Part shown: piece by piece, positions 18,219 to 27,716 of the stretch
How the letters are laid out: every line of letters starts with the position of its first letter
How positions within the stretch are numbered: the first letter of the stretch is position 1
NCBI RefSeq assembly: GCF_022601685.1
Contig: NZ_JAKUML010000003.1
Span: forward strand, 1 to 64,000
From: Acinetobacter sedimenti
GTDB lineage: Bacteria > Pseudomonadota > Gammaproteobacteria > Pseudomonadales > Moraxellaceae
Direction: 5' to 3'
DNA length: 64,000 bases
Notes under the pieces: generated by a model
Told to the model about the DNA's origin: nothing
The model's input: only the letters and a program-made list of their open reading frames with translations
Database searches by the model: none
Position numbers and translations under genes: made by a program

Positions 18219-18926
18219 ATGAATGATTTAAAGCAATTTTCTCCTGATGCAGACCCGACAAGCGTATTCGATATGCAAAATATTGATCTGATCATTTTTG
18301 ATTGGGATGGGACGTTGTTTGATTCTGTCGGTCAGATTGTCAAAAGTTTGCAATTTGCTGCACGTAAGTTTCAACAACCATTGTTAGATGAAGATGTAAA
18401 AAGTGTCATTGGTTTAGGCTTGCCTGAGGTGATGCAGCGTTTATTTCCACAAGTGCCTGAGTTACATGAGCAGATTTTAAAAAGTTATTCACAACATTAT
18501 GTGGAAAATTCAGGCAGTGATGTGTGGTTTGATGGTGTGGCAGAGTTGCTCGATGCGTTAAAAGCACAGGGCAAATTACTTGCGGTAGCAACAGGGAAAA
18601 GCCGTAAAGGGCTTGATCGAGTGCTTGCACAGACCCAAAGTGCAGATCTATTTGTTGCGACTCGTGCAGCCAGTGAAACTCGTTCTAAGCCTGATCCGCT
18701 AATGCTTCAAGAAATCTTAAATGTGACAGGTGTGCCTTCGCATCGTGCGCTAATGGTTGGTGATACCAGTTATGATTTGGAAATGGCGCAGAACATCAAT
18801 ATGCCACGAATCGGCGTGAGCTATGGTGTGCATGCGGTGAATGTACTTGAGCAGTTTGCACCTGTGGCGATTGTGGATTCTGTGGAAAAGTTAAGCGAGA
18901 TTTTGTTGTCTATAATACACAACTAA
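18219..18926 (+). CDS. HAD-superfamily phosphatase (Gph-like, subfamily IA)
   Basis: A HAD hydrolase of about 235 residues. Motif I FDWDGTLFDS supplies the nucleophile Asp, the motif II region is VATGKSRKG, motif III Lys is in SKPDPLML, and motif IV is VGDTSYDLEMA. The helical cap between motifs I and II points to subfamily IA, like phosphoglycolate phosphatase. It follows rluC by about 60 bp and is likely co-transcribed; an HAD gene next to an RluC gene is common in Gammaproteobacteria. ATG at 18273 is an alternative start closer to motif I. Substrate unknown. Confidence 0.85.
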   Translation: MNDLKQFSPDADPTSVFDMQNIDLIIFDWDGTLFDSVGQIVKSLQFAARKFQQPLLDEDVKSVIGLGLPEVMQRLFPQVPELHEQILKSYSQHYVENSGSDVWFDGVAELLDALKAQGKLLAVATGKSRKGLDRVLAQTQSADLFVATRAASETRSKPDPLMLQEILNVTGVPSHRALMVGDTSYDLEMAQNINMPRIGVSYGVHAVNVLEQFAPVAIVDSVEKLSEILLSIIHN

Positions 18927-18946
18927 TTGTATTAAACTCCTTGGGC

Positions 18947-19195
18947 TTATTGACCTTTTACCCATTTTTTCCATGCGTAATAGCTCAACATGCCGAAAGG
19001 TAAAATCAGAAAAAATGCACCTAAACCTAAAAAGGCGTAGGCTGCATAAATATTTGCGACTGCAAAAAATAGAAGTAAAGGAATTAATTGTCCTATCATT
19101 TCACCAAATAATCCGCACATGGCTTGCTTCCATTTATTCGGACTTTTTTCGCTTTTATCTTTATTCGGTGAATCTTTTTTGTTGTTTGTGGTCAC
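18947..19195 (-). CDS. small two-helix membrane protein of unknown function
   Basis: An 82-residue protein starting at GTG (19195). A very polar Lys/Asn/Asp/Ser N-terminus of about 22 residues is followed by a Cys-containing amphipathic segment and two hydrophobic helices (about 35-52 and 55-72), ending in KKWVKGQ. I recognise no family. It lies 24 bp after the next leftward membrane-protein gene and converges with the HAD gene with only 20 bp between. Confidence 0.6.
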   Translation of the reverse strand: MTTNNKKDSPNKDKSEKSPNKWKQAMCGLFGEMIGQLIPLLLFFAVANIYAAYAFLGLGAFFLILPFGMLSYYAWKKWVKGQ

Positions 19196-19219
19196 GCTTA
19201 TTTCTCTTACGAAAAAATG

Positions 19220-19612
19220 TTAATACATCGCCTCATCATTGCTGAGGGCAATCAAGCCACGTATCGCACGATACACACTCCACACCCAAGCTAGCCCGAT
19301 AATAACTAAACAAATCGTTGGCGCAAATACCGCCCACCATGCCGACTGATAGACAAAAGCTACGAGAAATAAACTGGCAAAGCCAATCACATTCCACAGC
19401 AAATACCACCAGAAGCCTCGAATCTGCCAAAGAAAATGACTTTCTAAAAATGTGCCTTTGACACTGGAAAATTTGACATGGTTGATAATGATGGCGATCA
19501 CTGCCAAGATGCCCGCACTAAAGATCGCAGCGAGATATAAGCCGTACAGTAAGTAGGTGAGATTTTTCTGATCTTGGGTTGCGATTGGGCTGATTTGGTT
19601 AGTCATTTCCAT
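19220..19612 (-). CDS. conserved integral membrane protein (COG3671-like)
   Basis: A 130-residue protein with four predicted membrane helices. The pattern NLTYLLYGLYLAAIFSAG, then a central SHFLWQIRGFWWYLLW and a C-terminal VYRAIRGLIALSNDEA is the layout of a widespread uncharacterised bacterial membrane family. No function is known. ATG codons at 19612 and 19606 are both plausible. It is part of a leftward run of small membrane-associated genes with the CSD/DUF1294 gene 17 bp upstream. Confidence 0.7.
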   Translation of the reverse strand: MEMTNQISPIATQDQKNLTYLLYGLYLAAIFSAGILAVIAIIINHVKFSSVKGTFLESHFLWQIRGFWWYLLWNVIGFASLFLVAFVYQSAWWAVFAPTICLVIIGLAWVWSVYRAIRGLIALSNDEAMY

Positions 19613-19629
19613 TTTTCCAATTCAAAGAA

Positions 19630-20262
19630 TCAAAATAGTCGTAGCATAAACACACTAAACGCAAGCAATGCAATATGCGCCACGATACTCAGATAATAGT
19701 ATTTTTTAAACGGTTGTTTCTGTGTCTTATGGTGAAAGTGCTTCATGGCAAACCACGCCGCCGTCCAACCACCGAGTGCGCACATGAGCAGTAAATGCTG
19801 TTCAGAAATACGTTGATCGCCTTGCATTGCTGCTTTTTTGTCTTGATAAAAAATCCAGTAACAATAGCTATTCACCAGCATAATCACCAACAACGTAAAC
19901 GGCGGAAGCTGTCCATAGGCTGCGGTGACAAACAGCACCACCCAATACACCAACATGGCGAGATACATCGGATGCCACGCAAAACGCTTTTTTGATGCGC
20001 TTGAAAAGGGTTGGCTGTTCGGATTGTGGCTAAAGACTTGCTTGGCTTTGACGTAGCGTACATTGCGGGCTTGCGGTCGAGATTGATCGTCGATGCCCAG
20101 CTCATACTCCACCACACAGCCCTCAATCGGTCGAGGGCCACTACGCTCAAAGGCGCTGATATGCAGGAACACACGCTGATGCTTAGGATCGCTAATACCC
20201 TGAATAAAGCCGTAGCTTTGCTCATCGTGCCATTCGACTAAACGTCCTTGATAGCGTGCCAT
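19630..20262 (-). CDS. cold-shock-domain plus DUF1294 membrane protein
   Basis: A 210-residue two-domain protein. Residues 1-68 form a cold-shock nucleic-acid-binding fold (GRLVEWHDEQSYGFIQG, then VFLHISAFERSGPRP). After a linker, three or four membrane helices make a DUF1294 domain, with the family motif near LLLMCALGGWTAAWFAMKHF and HKTQKQPFKKYY. The fusion is widespread in Proteobacteria, but its role is unknown. Its ATG overlaps the thrB stop (TAATG), so translation is probably coupled. Confidence 0.85.
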   Translation of the reverse strand: MARYQGRLVEWHDEQSYGFIQGISDPKHQRVFLHISAFERSGPRPIEGCVVEYELGIDDQSRPQARNVRYVKAKQVFSHNPNSQPFSSASKKRFAWHPMYLAMLVYWVVLFVTAAYGQLPPFTLLVIMLVNSYCYWIFYQDKKAAMQGDQRISEQHLLLMCALGGWTAAWFAMKHFHHKTQKQPFKKYYYLSIVAHIALLAFSVFMLRLF

Positions 20263-21215
20263 TACAATGCGTACTCTGTGTTTAAACGGTCATGGGTCAT
20301 ATTGCGCATCTCTTGCGGATCTTTCTGTAAAATATCTGCACCGATGCGACCTTCTCGTTGATTACGTTCCGCAACTTGTAGACGAGCTAACCAAAAACGA
20401 CAGGCTGCCATCGCAAGATAGGTTTGTAGGCAAGATTTTTCATCATCGGTCAACGCACGCACTGCTTGATAAGCATTTAAAAATGCCTGTGCTTTTTCCA
20501 CATCTAAAGACACGTTGGGATAATCACTGCAAAAATCATTCATCGTAATACTAATATCAAGCAATAGCTGATCATAGCTGAGCTCAGAAAAATCTAAAAT
20601 TCCCGACAACGAGTCACCAACATACAGACTATTATCACGGAACAAATCCGCATGAATCAAACCATAGGGACGATTCGGATAGGCATCAAACATCTGTTCA
20701 TACTGCGCAAATACTTGGGTGAGTAATGCTTGATCTGCTTCATTCATTTTCGGATACAGCTCGTGGGCAGTCGCAGACCACCATGATTGACCGTGATTAT
20801 TTTGACGTTGCAGCGGATAATTTTGCAAAGCCAAATGCATCTTTGCCAATGCTTCACCCATTGCGCCAACTTGCGCCACCGTAGATGGCATGGGATGTTT
20901 GCCTGCAATGCGTGGGGCAATCTGTGCAGGTTTATCGACGATGCTGTGAATCGGTCGGTCTTGAAAAGTTAAAGGTACAGCAACGGCAATGCCGTGTTGT
21001 TCAAGATGTTGCAACACAGGGAATAATTCGGCAGCTGCATTTAAGTCCAGCTCTTCAAACACCGTGAGTACAAATTCCTGACCATTTTTTGCAGTAATAA
21101 AATAATTGGTGTTTTCAATCCCGCCTTGAATCGGTTCGATCTCGATAATCTCTAAGCCATATTGCATGGCGAAAGTGTTTACTTGTTCAAGATTGAGTTG
21201 GGTATAGACGGACAT
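20262..21215 (-). CDS. thrB: homoserine kinase (ThrB type II, APH fold)
   Basis: A 317-residue protein of the choline-kinase/aminoglycoside-phosphotransferase fold matching the homoserine kinase found in Pseudomonas and Acinetobacter, which makes O-phosphohomoserine for threonine synthesis. Visible are the opening SVYTQLNLEQVNTFAMQYGL, the GGIENTNYF loop, the Brenner motif HADLFRDN and the metal-binding GILDFSE. The ATG at 21215 gives the usual family length; 21236 and 21293 are possible longer starts. No other threonine gene is nearby. Confidence 0.88.
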   Translation of the reverse strand: MSVYTQLNLEQVNTFAMQYGLEIIEIEPIQGGIENTNYFITAKNGQEFVLTVFEELDLNAAAELFPVLQHLEQHGIAVAVPLTFQDRPIHSIVDKPAQIAPRIAGKHPMPSTVAQVGAMGEALAKMHLALQNYPLQRQNNHGQSWWSATAHELYPKMNEADQALLTQVFAQYEQMFDAYPNRPYGLIHADLFRDNSLYVGDSLSGILDFSELSYDQLLLDISITMNDFCSDYPNVSLDVEKAQAFLNAYQAVRALTDDEKSCLQTYLAMAACRFWLARLQVAERNQREGRIGADILQKDPQEMRNMTHDRLNTEYAL

Positions 21216-21373
21216 AACAATGAAAACTCTAGGCATACAGAATATTTTTGTTAGAATAACCGCTTCTTGCGTCAAGGTGTAGTCTTTGCGCACAGAAGCT
21301 AGATGTTCTTTGAAAGAATCGTCTTTTTGAAGATGTCATTTCGCTATTAAAACAAGTTGCTGAGAATCAAGCT

Positions 21374-22132
21374 ATGTTAGCAAAACGAATTATTCCGTGT
21401 TTAGATGTGGACAATGGACGTGTGGTCAAAGGCGTTCAGTTTTTGGATATTCGTGATGCGGGTGATCCTGTGGAAGTGGCACGTCGCTACAATGAGCAAG
21501 GTGCTGATGAGATTACCTTTTTAGACATTACAGCAACCCATCATGGTCGTGACACGACGTATAAAACTGTAGAGCGCATGGCGGAAACGGTCTTTGTTCC
21601 GCTGACTGTTGGCGGTGGTGTGCGCAAGATTGAGGATATTCGACTACTGCTCAATGCAGGTGCGGATAAAGTCAGCATCAACTCAGCTGCGGTATTTAAT
21701 CCTGAGTTCGTTGCGGAAGCATCAAGTCGTTTCGGGGCACAATGTATCGTGGTCGCCATTGATGCCAAAAAAGTCGCTGAGAATAAATGGGAAATTTTCA
21801 CTCACGGCGGACGTAAACCGACGGGGATTGATGCGATTGAATGGTCAGTGAAAATGGCTGAGTTTGGCGCAGGTGAGCTTCTTGTCACCAGTATGGATGC
21901 CGATGGCACCAAAGCGGGCTATGACATTGGTTTGATGCGTGCGATTAACGATCGAGTGACGATTCCAACCATTGCCTCGGGTGGTGTGGGGAATCTGCAA
22001 CACATGGCAGATGGGATTTTGCAGGGTGGGGCAGATGCGGTGCTCGCAGCGTCGATTTTCCACTTTGGGCAACATAGCATTCCCGAAGCCAAAGCCTTTC
22101 TTGCAGAGCAAGGCATTGAGATGCGTTTATAA
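21374..22132 (+). CDS. hisF: imidazole glycerol phosphate synthase cyclase subunit HisF
   Basis: A 252-residue (beta/alpha)8 barrel, the normal length for HisF. It joins with HisH to turn PRFAR and ammonia into imidazole glycerol phosphate and AICAR. Seen are [18 protein letters not shown] with catalytic Asp11, the phosphate-binding [13 protein letters not shown] with Asp130, and [10 protein letters not shown], then ASGGVG. HisH, HisA and HisE/I are not adjacent here. A small hypothetical gene follows in the same direction. Confidence 0.97.
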   Translation: MLAKRIIPCLDVDNGRVVKGVQFLDIRDAGDPVEVARRYNEQGADEITFLDITATHHGRDTTYKTVERMAETVFVPLTVGGGVRKIEDIRLLLNAGADKVSINSAAVFNPEFVAEASSRFGAQCIVVAIDAKKVAENKWEIFTHGGRKPTGIDAIEWSVKMAEFGAGELLVTSMDADGTKAGYDIGLMRAINDRVTIPTIASGGVGNLQHMADGILQGGADAVLAASIFHFGQHSIPEAKAFLAEQGIEMRL

Positions 22133-22187
22133 GCTTTCATCAAAGCTTCATGATCAAAGATTAGGCTTACACCATCAGGTGAGTTTT

Positions 22188-22478
22188 ATGAGATTGATCA
22201 TGCCTCAGCAGATTTACACCATTGATGATATCAAGTCTTGTTATGTTGAGTTTGTGAATAAGCTGGACAGCCCTCGGATTGATAATCTCACCAACTGGGG
22301 GCAACATCGCTTATTTTTGGCAAAGTATTTTCCCATTAAAGATAGTCGATATTCACCGAGCGATATTATGATTGAATTCAATACTCGGACTTATCATCTC
22401 GATACCACCAAAGCGCCAGAGTTTTTAGATCAACACAACTATTTGGCATGGTTGCAAGGCGAGCTGTTAAAAGCCTAA
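22188..22478 (+). CDS. small conserved hypothetical protein
   Basis: A 96-residue soluble protein of no family I recognise. The start at 22188 is set by AGGTGAG at 22176-22183, so the longer open frame reaching back into hisF is not used. It is rich in aromatic residues and Asp, with no signal peptide or membrane helix. It lies 55 bp after hisF on the same strand. Confidence 0.6.
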   Translation: MRLIMPQQIYTIDDIKSCYVEFVNKLDSPRIDNLTNWGQHRLFLAKYFPIKDSRYSPSDIMIEFNTRTYHLDTTKAPEFLDQHNYLAWLQGELLKA

Positions 22479-22523
22479 ATAAAATTAAAATTTTGGCTGA
22501 ATATAAAAAACGATTTATAAAAA

Positions 22524-22793
22524 TTATTTTGAAGCTGTATCATTCAAAAATGGATTTTTAACCACTTCCACATCATCATGATTCTGCTCGACTTTTATAA
22601 CTAAATTTTGTGATTCAAGCGTTATCACCGTTTGCTCTAAAATCTTCATTAAAATTTTGGCATGCTCTAAGCTGTGTTGATCTTGATGAATTTGCAAACT
22701 GCCATAAATCGAAATGCGCTCGCCTTGATTTTCAATCGTGAGCGCATCTATGGCGATACTTTGTGTATGATTTTGAAAAGGTTTAAATTCCAT
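22524..22793 (-). CDS. small hypothetical protein
   Basis: An 89-residue soluble protein with regular beta-strand-like segments (TQSIAIDALTIEN, GERISIYGSLQIHQD) and a helix (LEHAKILMKILEQTVITLE). The start at 22793 is chosen because AGGACAG precedes it; a longer frame reaches 22862 and would overlap the nuclease gene. No family recognised. It lies 35 bp after the nuclease stop and is probably in the same transcript. Confidence 0.6.
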   Translation of the reverse strand: MEFKPFQNHTQSIAIDALTIENQGERISIYGSLQIHQDQHSLEHAKILMKILEQTVITLESQNLVIKVEQNHDDVEVVKNPFLNDTASK

Positions 22794-22828
22794 TTTTCTG
22801 TCCTGTTTAAGTCCTAGAATTCGTGTTT

Positions 22829-23989
22829 TTAATTGGCATTTGTATCCTTTTCTTTCATCCACTCTACGATCGGCAAAAGAATGCGATTGATTGAAAAGCG
22901 ATTTGGTTCATCGCTGTCGTTACCATCCATTTTTACATTTTTCATTTCAGAATTTTCTAACGCATCTTTTTGAACTTCATCTTCATTGGCTGTTGAAAAT
23001 ATTTCAATCAAGTTTGGTAAGCTTGGCATAGAAACCTTTTCTTTAATTGTTGTCCATTGAACAGGGTTTTCTAATGCATAAGATTGACCAACGACAAAGC
23101 GTTTTTGTGTCGCTGAAATCTGTTCTGCTTCAACTATTGGTGCACATTGGCTATGTAGGTCACTATCTTGATATTGTGGATGTTTATTGGCTTTGACTTG
23201 ATTGGCTCGCATCGGTAGCTCGAAGATTTGCCGTTTCGATTGTTCATCTAATCGAGGATAAAGATTAATCCCTACTTTTTCTTCTAAAGCACAGATGCTT
23301 ATCGTTTCAGCATAGCGAGAGCCGTCATTTTTACTAAGATATGCACTCGCCAATCCGATACGTGGGAAATACACTGCTTTATAAATATGGCTTGGTACAA
23401 GTACGTCATGTCCTTTTTTAACATATTGAACCGTCGGCTCAAGATAGGCAGAACCCGTAATGATATAAGCATCAAGCTTATATTTTGTCACCATTGCTCG
23501 GGTGGCTTCTTCGATCTCACGCCATGTATTTTGATTATTATCATAATGCTGTGGAATGATGTTGCTCAGGGCAAAGCTTTGATATTGAGAGGTTTTGTTA
23601 TTCATATCGGCATTGGGTGCCATGTGTCCACGGTCATAACCCGAATTGCGATATGCCTCTAGGGTCGCCTGTGCTGAAACTGGCAGACGATCATCTTCAT
23701 GAAAGTTATCTTCACGTTTGATCCGAATGCTGAGTCGTTCAGGGCTAAGCTTTTCTGCCACCCAAATTGGCGTTTTGGAAATGCCTGAATAATGAATGGT
23801 GAAACCTTGATTGCAGAGTGGGTAACTATCAACACTCAGCTTTTTATTGATGAGTTCTGGTGGCGCTTCTGCGTAAAACTCATCAAGGCACAAAGTATTA
23901 GAAAAGGACAGCAATTGCCCTGTGCTGAGTTGTGGTAAGAAACAAGCGATTGATAATAAAGGAAGAAAGATAAAATATATTTTTTTCAA
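22829..23989 (-). CDS. secreted DNA/RNA non-specific endonuclease (NucA/NUC family)
   Basis: A 386-residue protein with a hydrophobic N-terminal signal (KKIYFIFLPLLSIACFLPQ). The NUC domain contains the diagnostic DRGHMAPNADM with the catalytic His122, followed by SNIIPQ and NQNTWREIE with the metal-binding Asn. The substrate should be DNA and RNA outside the cytoplasm. The C-terminal 110 residues are an unassigned extension ending in charged residues. The best start is TTG at 23989, as no ATG lies before the signal sequence. Possible roles are nutrient scavenging or cleavage of extracellular DNA. Confidence 0.88.
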   Translation of the reverse strand: MKKIYFIFLPLLSIACFLPQLSTGQLLSFSNTLCLDEFYAEAPPELINKKLSVDSYPLCNQGFTIHYSGISKTPIWVAEKLSPERLSIRIKREDNFHEDDRLPVSAQATLEAYRNSGYDRGHMAPNADMNNKTSQYQSFALSNIIPQHYDNNQNTWREIEEATRAMVTKYKLDAYIITGSAYLEPTVQYVKKGHDVLVPSHIYKAVYFPRIGLASAYLSKNDGSRYAETISICALEEKVGINLYPRLDEQSKRQIFELPMRANQVKANKHPQYQDSDLHSQCAPIVEAEQISATQKRFVVGQSYALENPVQWTTIKEKVSMPSLPNLIEIFSTANEDEVQKDALENSEMKNVKMDGNDSDEPNRFSINRILLPIVEWMKEKDTNAN

Positions 23990-23997
23990 GAGGCTAT

Positions 23998-24037
23998 GCT
24001 ACAAAGATCGGGCTACAAAAGATCGACTACAAAAATT
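23998..24037. repeat. short direct repeats GCTACAAA-GATCG
   Basis: GCTACAAAGATCGG, GCTACAAAAGATCGA and a partial CTACAAAAATTA follow each other directly upstream of the nuclease start. The rest of 24038-24446 is AT-rich with no gene I can support; it should hold the promoter of the rightward secreted-protein gene. Confidence 0.6.
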
Positions 24038-24446
24038 ACTCAAAATTTACATCGGAGATGCGCTGTTAAAATCTTAGCAATCTAACTTTACCAAGTATAG
24101 ATAATTCTTTTGTTTTACTCACGTTTAACACACAGTTGATGCGCTTTTAGACAACTTGACTGCTACAAAGTTTACAAAAGGCTAGTCTAAGCTGATCGCA
24201 ACTTGAAATGTGAAATGGGTCTTTTAAGACTTAAATCTAGCCTAGCGTATTTCGGATGCCATTTTTAGTTGAAACCTTTTTTGTTCAAAAGGCTTTATCT
24301 AAAAAATCGAAATACACCATAGTTCAAGTCAGATCGTTTATCCGTTTTTAATGATTGACGATTTTTTAAATTCTTGGATTTTGGGCTGATCCAACTCACC
24401 TTAATGTGTTCACTTGAATCAGTGTGAGAAAACATTGGAGAATATG

Positions 24447-25337
24447 ATGTCTAACTCAAATAGTAACATCAAGACAAATACATCAACTCGAACAAAAATG
24501 ACTTTAGGTCTGAGTGCCATTGCCACTGCAATGTTTGCAAGCTCAGCATTTGCAGAGCCACCAGTTCAGCCTGGTGATACGTTGGAAAGCTTGTCTAAAG
24601 CGACAGTACAAACCACAGTTAATGGTCAGCCAGGCTCACTTGAGCAAATGGGTATTCCAAAGCAAGTGATCGCACAAGCGATTGCGCAAAATGCAGTGAT
24701 TGATGTGCAAGCACGTACTTTGCGCCCAATGAATGCGCCAGTTAGTGGTTCAATGAAAGCTTCATCACAGTCACCTCAGGCGACTATTCAATCTATGCAA
24801 TCTGAGCAATCGGCTCCAGTTGAGTCTGCGGCGAATATATCGACAACAAATGTAGAAGCACCTGTAAATGTTGAAACTGATGCAGAAGTGACTGCGCAAT
24901 CAGCGCCTGTTGTTGTTGATGCGTCAGTACAACAAGCACAGCAACTTGCTCAAAATGTTGAATCAATGGATGATAATGTTGAGTCGGAGCTGAGCGCAAA
25001 TGCAGGTGAAATTTTAGAAACTGAGCAATCAACAATGACTGAAGCACAAAAACAGCTTGCTCAAGCACAATCGACAACAGAGCAAGCATCTATGCAAACT
25101 GCTGAGCTGAATGCAGCTGTTGATACTGCAATCACCGAAGCCGATCAAACAGTAGCTTCTGCACAAGCTGATGTGCAAAATGGGATGGATCAAAATGCTG
25201 CAGCGTTGATGCCTGAAGCGGATCAAGATGTGATTGACCCAAATGCGCAAGCTGTCCCTGTGGAAGACATGAACCAAACTGAAGATGCAACACAGTTGGC
25301 AGAGCCTGAAATGGATGCAACAACGCCGTTGCAATAA
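24447..25337 (+). CDS. secreted Ala/Gln-rich protein of unknown function
   Basis: A protein of about 296 residues. A signal peptide (LSAIATAMFASSAFA, cut before EPPVQPG) is followed by a short folded-looking part (PGDTLESLSKATVQTTVNG) and then about 200 residues dominated by Ala, Gln, Glu, Asp, Ser and Thr with heptad-like, coiled-coil-prone stretches (TEAQKQLAQAQSTTEQASM). It is strongly acidic and contains no Cys after the signal. I recognise no family. ATG codons at 24444 and 24447 follow TTGGAG; the second has the better spacing. A strong terminator follows. Confidence 0.65.
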   Translation: MSNSNSNIKTNTSTRTKMTLGLSAIATAMFASSAFAEPPVQPGDTLESLSKATVQTTVNGQPGSLEQMGIPKQVIAQAIAQNAVIDVQARTLRPMNAPVSGSMKASSQSPQATIQSMQSEQSAPVESAANISTTNVEAPVNVETDAEVTAQSAPVVVDASVQQAQQLAQNVESMDDNVESELSANAGEILETEQSTMTEAQKQLAQAQSTTEQASMQTAELNAAVDTAITEADQTVASAQADVQNGMDQNAAALMPEADQDVIDPNAQAVPVEDMNQTEDATQLAEPEMDATTPLQ

Positions 25338-25360
25338 TCTAAAGTTTAGTATTTACCTAA

Positions 25361-25392
25361 AAACAAAGCTCCGATTCATCGGAGCTTTGTTT
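25361..25392. terminator. bidirectional terminator between the secreted-protein gene and kup
   Basis: AAACAAAGCTCCGAT (25361-25375) pairs perfectly with ATCGGAGCTTTGTTT (25378-25392), giving U runs on both strands. It sits between two convergent genes and can serve both. Confidence 0.85.
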
Positions 25393-25430
25393 TACCAAGT
25401 TAAGCAGGTTTTATTGGGAATATTTAAAGC

Positions 25431-27302
25431 TTAGATCTCAATCTGACTACCTAATTCGACCACCCGATTACTTGGGATTTGATAAAAATCGCTCACCGCA
25501 CTGGTATTACGTTGCATAGAAATAAACAACTTCTCACGCCACGGTGCCATACCATCTCCAACCGTTGAGATCACACGATCACGAGAGATAAAGAAGCTGA
25601 TTTGCATCATATTAAACTCAAGCTCAAGCGCATCATAGACTTGTTTCAGTGCTTTTGGAATATCAGGTTCATCTTTAAAACCATAATATACAATCACTTT
25701 GATAAAGCGGTCATCTAATTTTTTGATATAAATCCGTGCATCATCTTCCACATACGGCACATCTTTGGTTTCGACCGTGATCAAGAAGTTTAGCTCATGC
25801 AAAATTTTGTTGTGCTTCAAGTTGTGCAACATCGCATGTGGCACAATCTTCGGGGTGCTGGTCATAAAGATCGCCTGACCTTGTACGATTTGCACGCTAT
25901 TGCCCAAATGGTTGATAAAGATATCGACTGGCAAAGCATCACGTTGCAAGTTTTCAAACATGAGCTCACGACCACGTTTCCACGTCATCAACAGTACGAA
26001 TATCACACCACCAATTGCGATAGTCACCCAACCGCCTGCAGGAATTTTCAAAGAGGTTGCACTGACGAAGATCAAATCCAAAAGGAAAAACGGTGTCATC
26101 ACCAAAGCAGTTTTGTAGACAGGCCAACGCCAATAAGTGTGCGCCAAAATCGTGATCAAAATCGTTCCGCACAGCATGGTACTCGTGACTGCGACACCAT
26201 ATGCACTGGCAAGATTTGAACTATTTTCAAACAATAAGACAATGATGAACACGGCAATAAATAATGTCCAATTTAAAAATGGGACATAAATTTGCCCTTG
26301 CTCGGATTCAGAAGTCTGTTGAATGGTGAGGCGAGGTAAATAACCCAACTGAATGGCTTGTTTCGCCATTGAGAAAATCCCTGTAATCATTGCTTGCGAG
26401 GCAATGATCGCAGCAATCGTAGCGAGCCCAATCATCGGATAGAGTGCCCATTCTGGCACCATTAAGAAAAATGGATTTTCAATCGCATCGGGACGACGAA
26501 GAAGCAATGCACCTTGTCCTGCATAATTCAAAAGCAAGCACGGCAACACAACGGTAAACCAAGCCATACGAATCGGTGTCGGACCAAAATGCCCTAAATC
26601 CGCATACAATGCTTCACCGCCAGTAATGGTCAGAATCACTGCCCCCATGGTAAAAAATGCAATCGCAGGGTGATCCCAAACAAAGCTTGCTGCCCAGTGC
26701 GGACTCACCATACCGAGTACGATCGGTGTCTGAATAATATTCCAAAGCCCAAGCGTACCAAGTGACAAAAACCATAACAAAGTCACAGGACCAAAAAACT
26801 TCCCCATCACCGCTGTACCATGACGCTGAATCATAAACAATGCGGTCAGAATCCCCAGTGCAATTGGTACGATCCAATCATTAAAAATCGGCGTGGCAAT
26901 ACTCAAACCCTCCACCGCAGAGAGTACGGAGATCGCAGGGGTGATGATGCCATCGCCAAAGAATAGCGATGCGCCGACAAAGCCACAGGCGATAATTGCC
27001 AGTTTGTGTTTTGTGATGAGCTGTTTATTACGCAAGTTCAATGCCAAAAGTGACATGATGCCACCTTCACCATTGTTATCCGCTCGCATGATGATGCTGA
27101 CATATTTAATGCTAATGGTGATGGTCATACACCAAAAGATCAGGGATAAAATCCCCATGATACTTTCTATGGTGACATCGACATGCGCAGCTGAAAAACA
27201 TTCTTTGATCGCATACAGCGGGCTCGTCCCAATGTCCCCAAACACAACGCCGAGAGCGGCGAGGGTCATGGCAGGGAGGGCGGCTTTTTTGACGTGACTC
27301 AT
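25431..27302 (-). CDS. kup: Kup low-affinity potassium uptake transporter
   Basis: A 623-residue KUP/HAK/KT potassium-proton symporter. The opening [20 protein letters not shown] is the family signature, followed by about 12 membrane helices with [18 protein letters not shown], and a hydrophilic C-terminal domain from about residue 440. Start is placed at 27302 (MSHVKKA), since the upstream extension to 27347 is not conserved-looking. It converges with the secreted-protein gene across a strong terminator. Confidence 0.95.
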   Translation of the reverse strand: MSHVKKAALPAMTLAALGVVFGDIGTSPLYAIKECFSAAHVDVTIESIMGILSLIFWCMTITISIKYVSIIMRADNNGEGGIMSLLALNLRNKQLITKHKLAIIACGFVGASLFFGDGIITPAISVLSAVEGLSIATPIFNDWIVPIALGILTALFMIQRHGTAVMGKFFGPVTLLWFLSLGTLGLWNIIQTPIVLGMVSPHWAASFVWDHPAIAFFTMGAVILTITGGEALYADLGHFGPTPIRMAWFTVVLPCLLLNYAGQGALLLRRPDAIENPFFLMVPEWALYPMIGLATIAAIIASQAMITGIFSMAKQAIQLGYLPRLTIQQTSESEQGQIYVPFLNWTLFIAVFIIVLLFENSSNLASAYGVAVTSTMLCGTILITILAHTYWRWPVYKTALVMTPFFLLDLIFVSATSLKIPAGGWVTIAIGGVIFVLLMTWKRGRELMFENLQRDALPVDIFINHLGNSVQIVQGQAIFMTSTPKIVPHAMLHNLKHNKILHELNFLITVETKDVPYVEDDARIYIKKLDDRFIKVIVYYGFKDEPDIPKALKQVYDALELEFNMMQISFFISRDRVISTVGDGMAPWREKLFISMQRNTSAVSDFYQIPSNRVVELGSQIEI

Positions 27303-27373
27303 AAATATGAAAATCAATGATTTTGGTATTTGCGGCAATGTTAGCACTGTTTTTCAATTATTGTGCAATCTGC

Positions 27374-27402
27374 TTGGCATTCATTGCAAATTTCGCTATT
27401 AT
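27374..27402 (+). promoter_or_regulatory. sigma-70 promoter of tRNA-Ser
   Basis: TTGGCA (27374-27379) and TATTAT (27397-27402) are spaced by exactly 17 bp, and the tRNA begins 13 bp after the -10 box. Strength and position fit a tRNA promoter. Confidence 0.75.
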
Positions 27403-27415
27403 CCCTGACCTCAAT

Positions 27416-27506
27416 GGTGAGGTGTCCGAGTGGCTGAAGGAGCACGCCTGGAAAGCGTGTATACGTTCATAGCGTATCGAGGGTTCGAATCCCTCTCTCA
27501 CCGCCA
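27416..27506 (+). tRNA. tRNA-Ser (anticodon GGA)
   Basis: A 91-nt gene with a long variable arm typical of class II tRNAs. Acceptor strands GGTGAGG/TCTCACC pair, the anticodon loop is CTGGAAA (anticodon GGA, codons TCC/TCT), the T-loop is TTCGAAT, and CCA is encoded at 27504-27506. Confidence 0.96.
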
Positions 27507-27716
27507 GATATTTTAAAAACATAAATTTTTAATCACGATAATTAAAATTAAACTTTCTCCCTGATCTGATCAAATCGTCCAGTCATAACTATTTGTTTAC
27601 TTCTTGTTCAAAACATAGTATTTCTATTTTTGTATGCCTGCTTTTATGACATGCAGTTAAATATTTGATTTTATATTATTTAATCATTTTTGTTTTTTGA
27701 TTTTGGAGTGATTGCG

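Noticed and set aside
21972..22187. N-terminal extension of the small gene after hisF
   Set aside because: It would lie within hisF in another frame; a good ribosome-binding site fixes the start at 22188.
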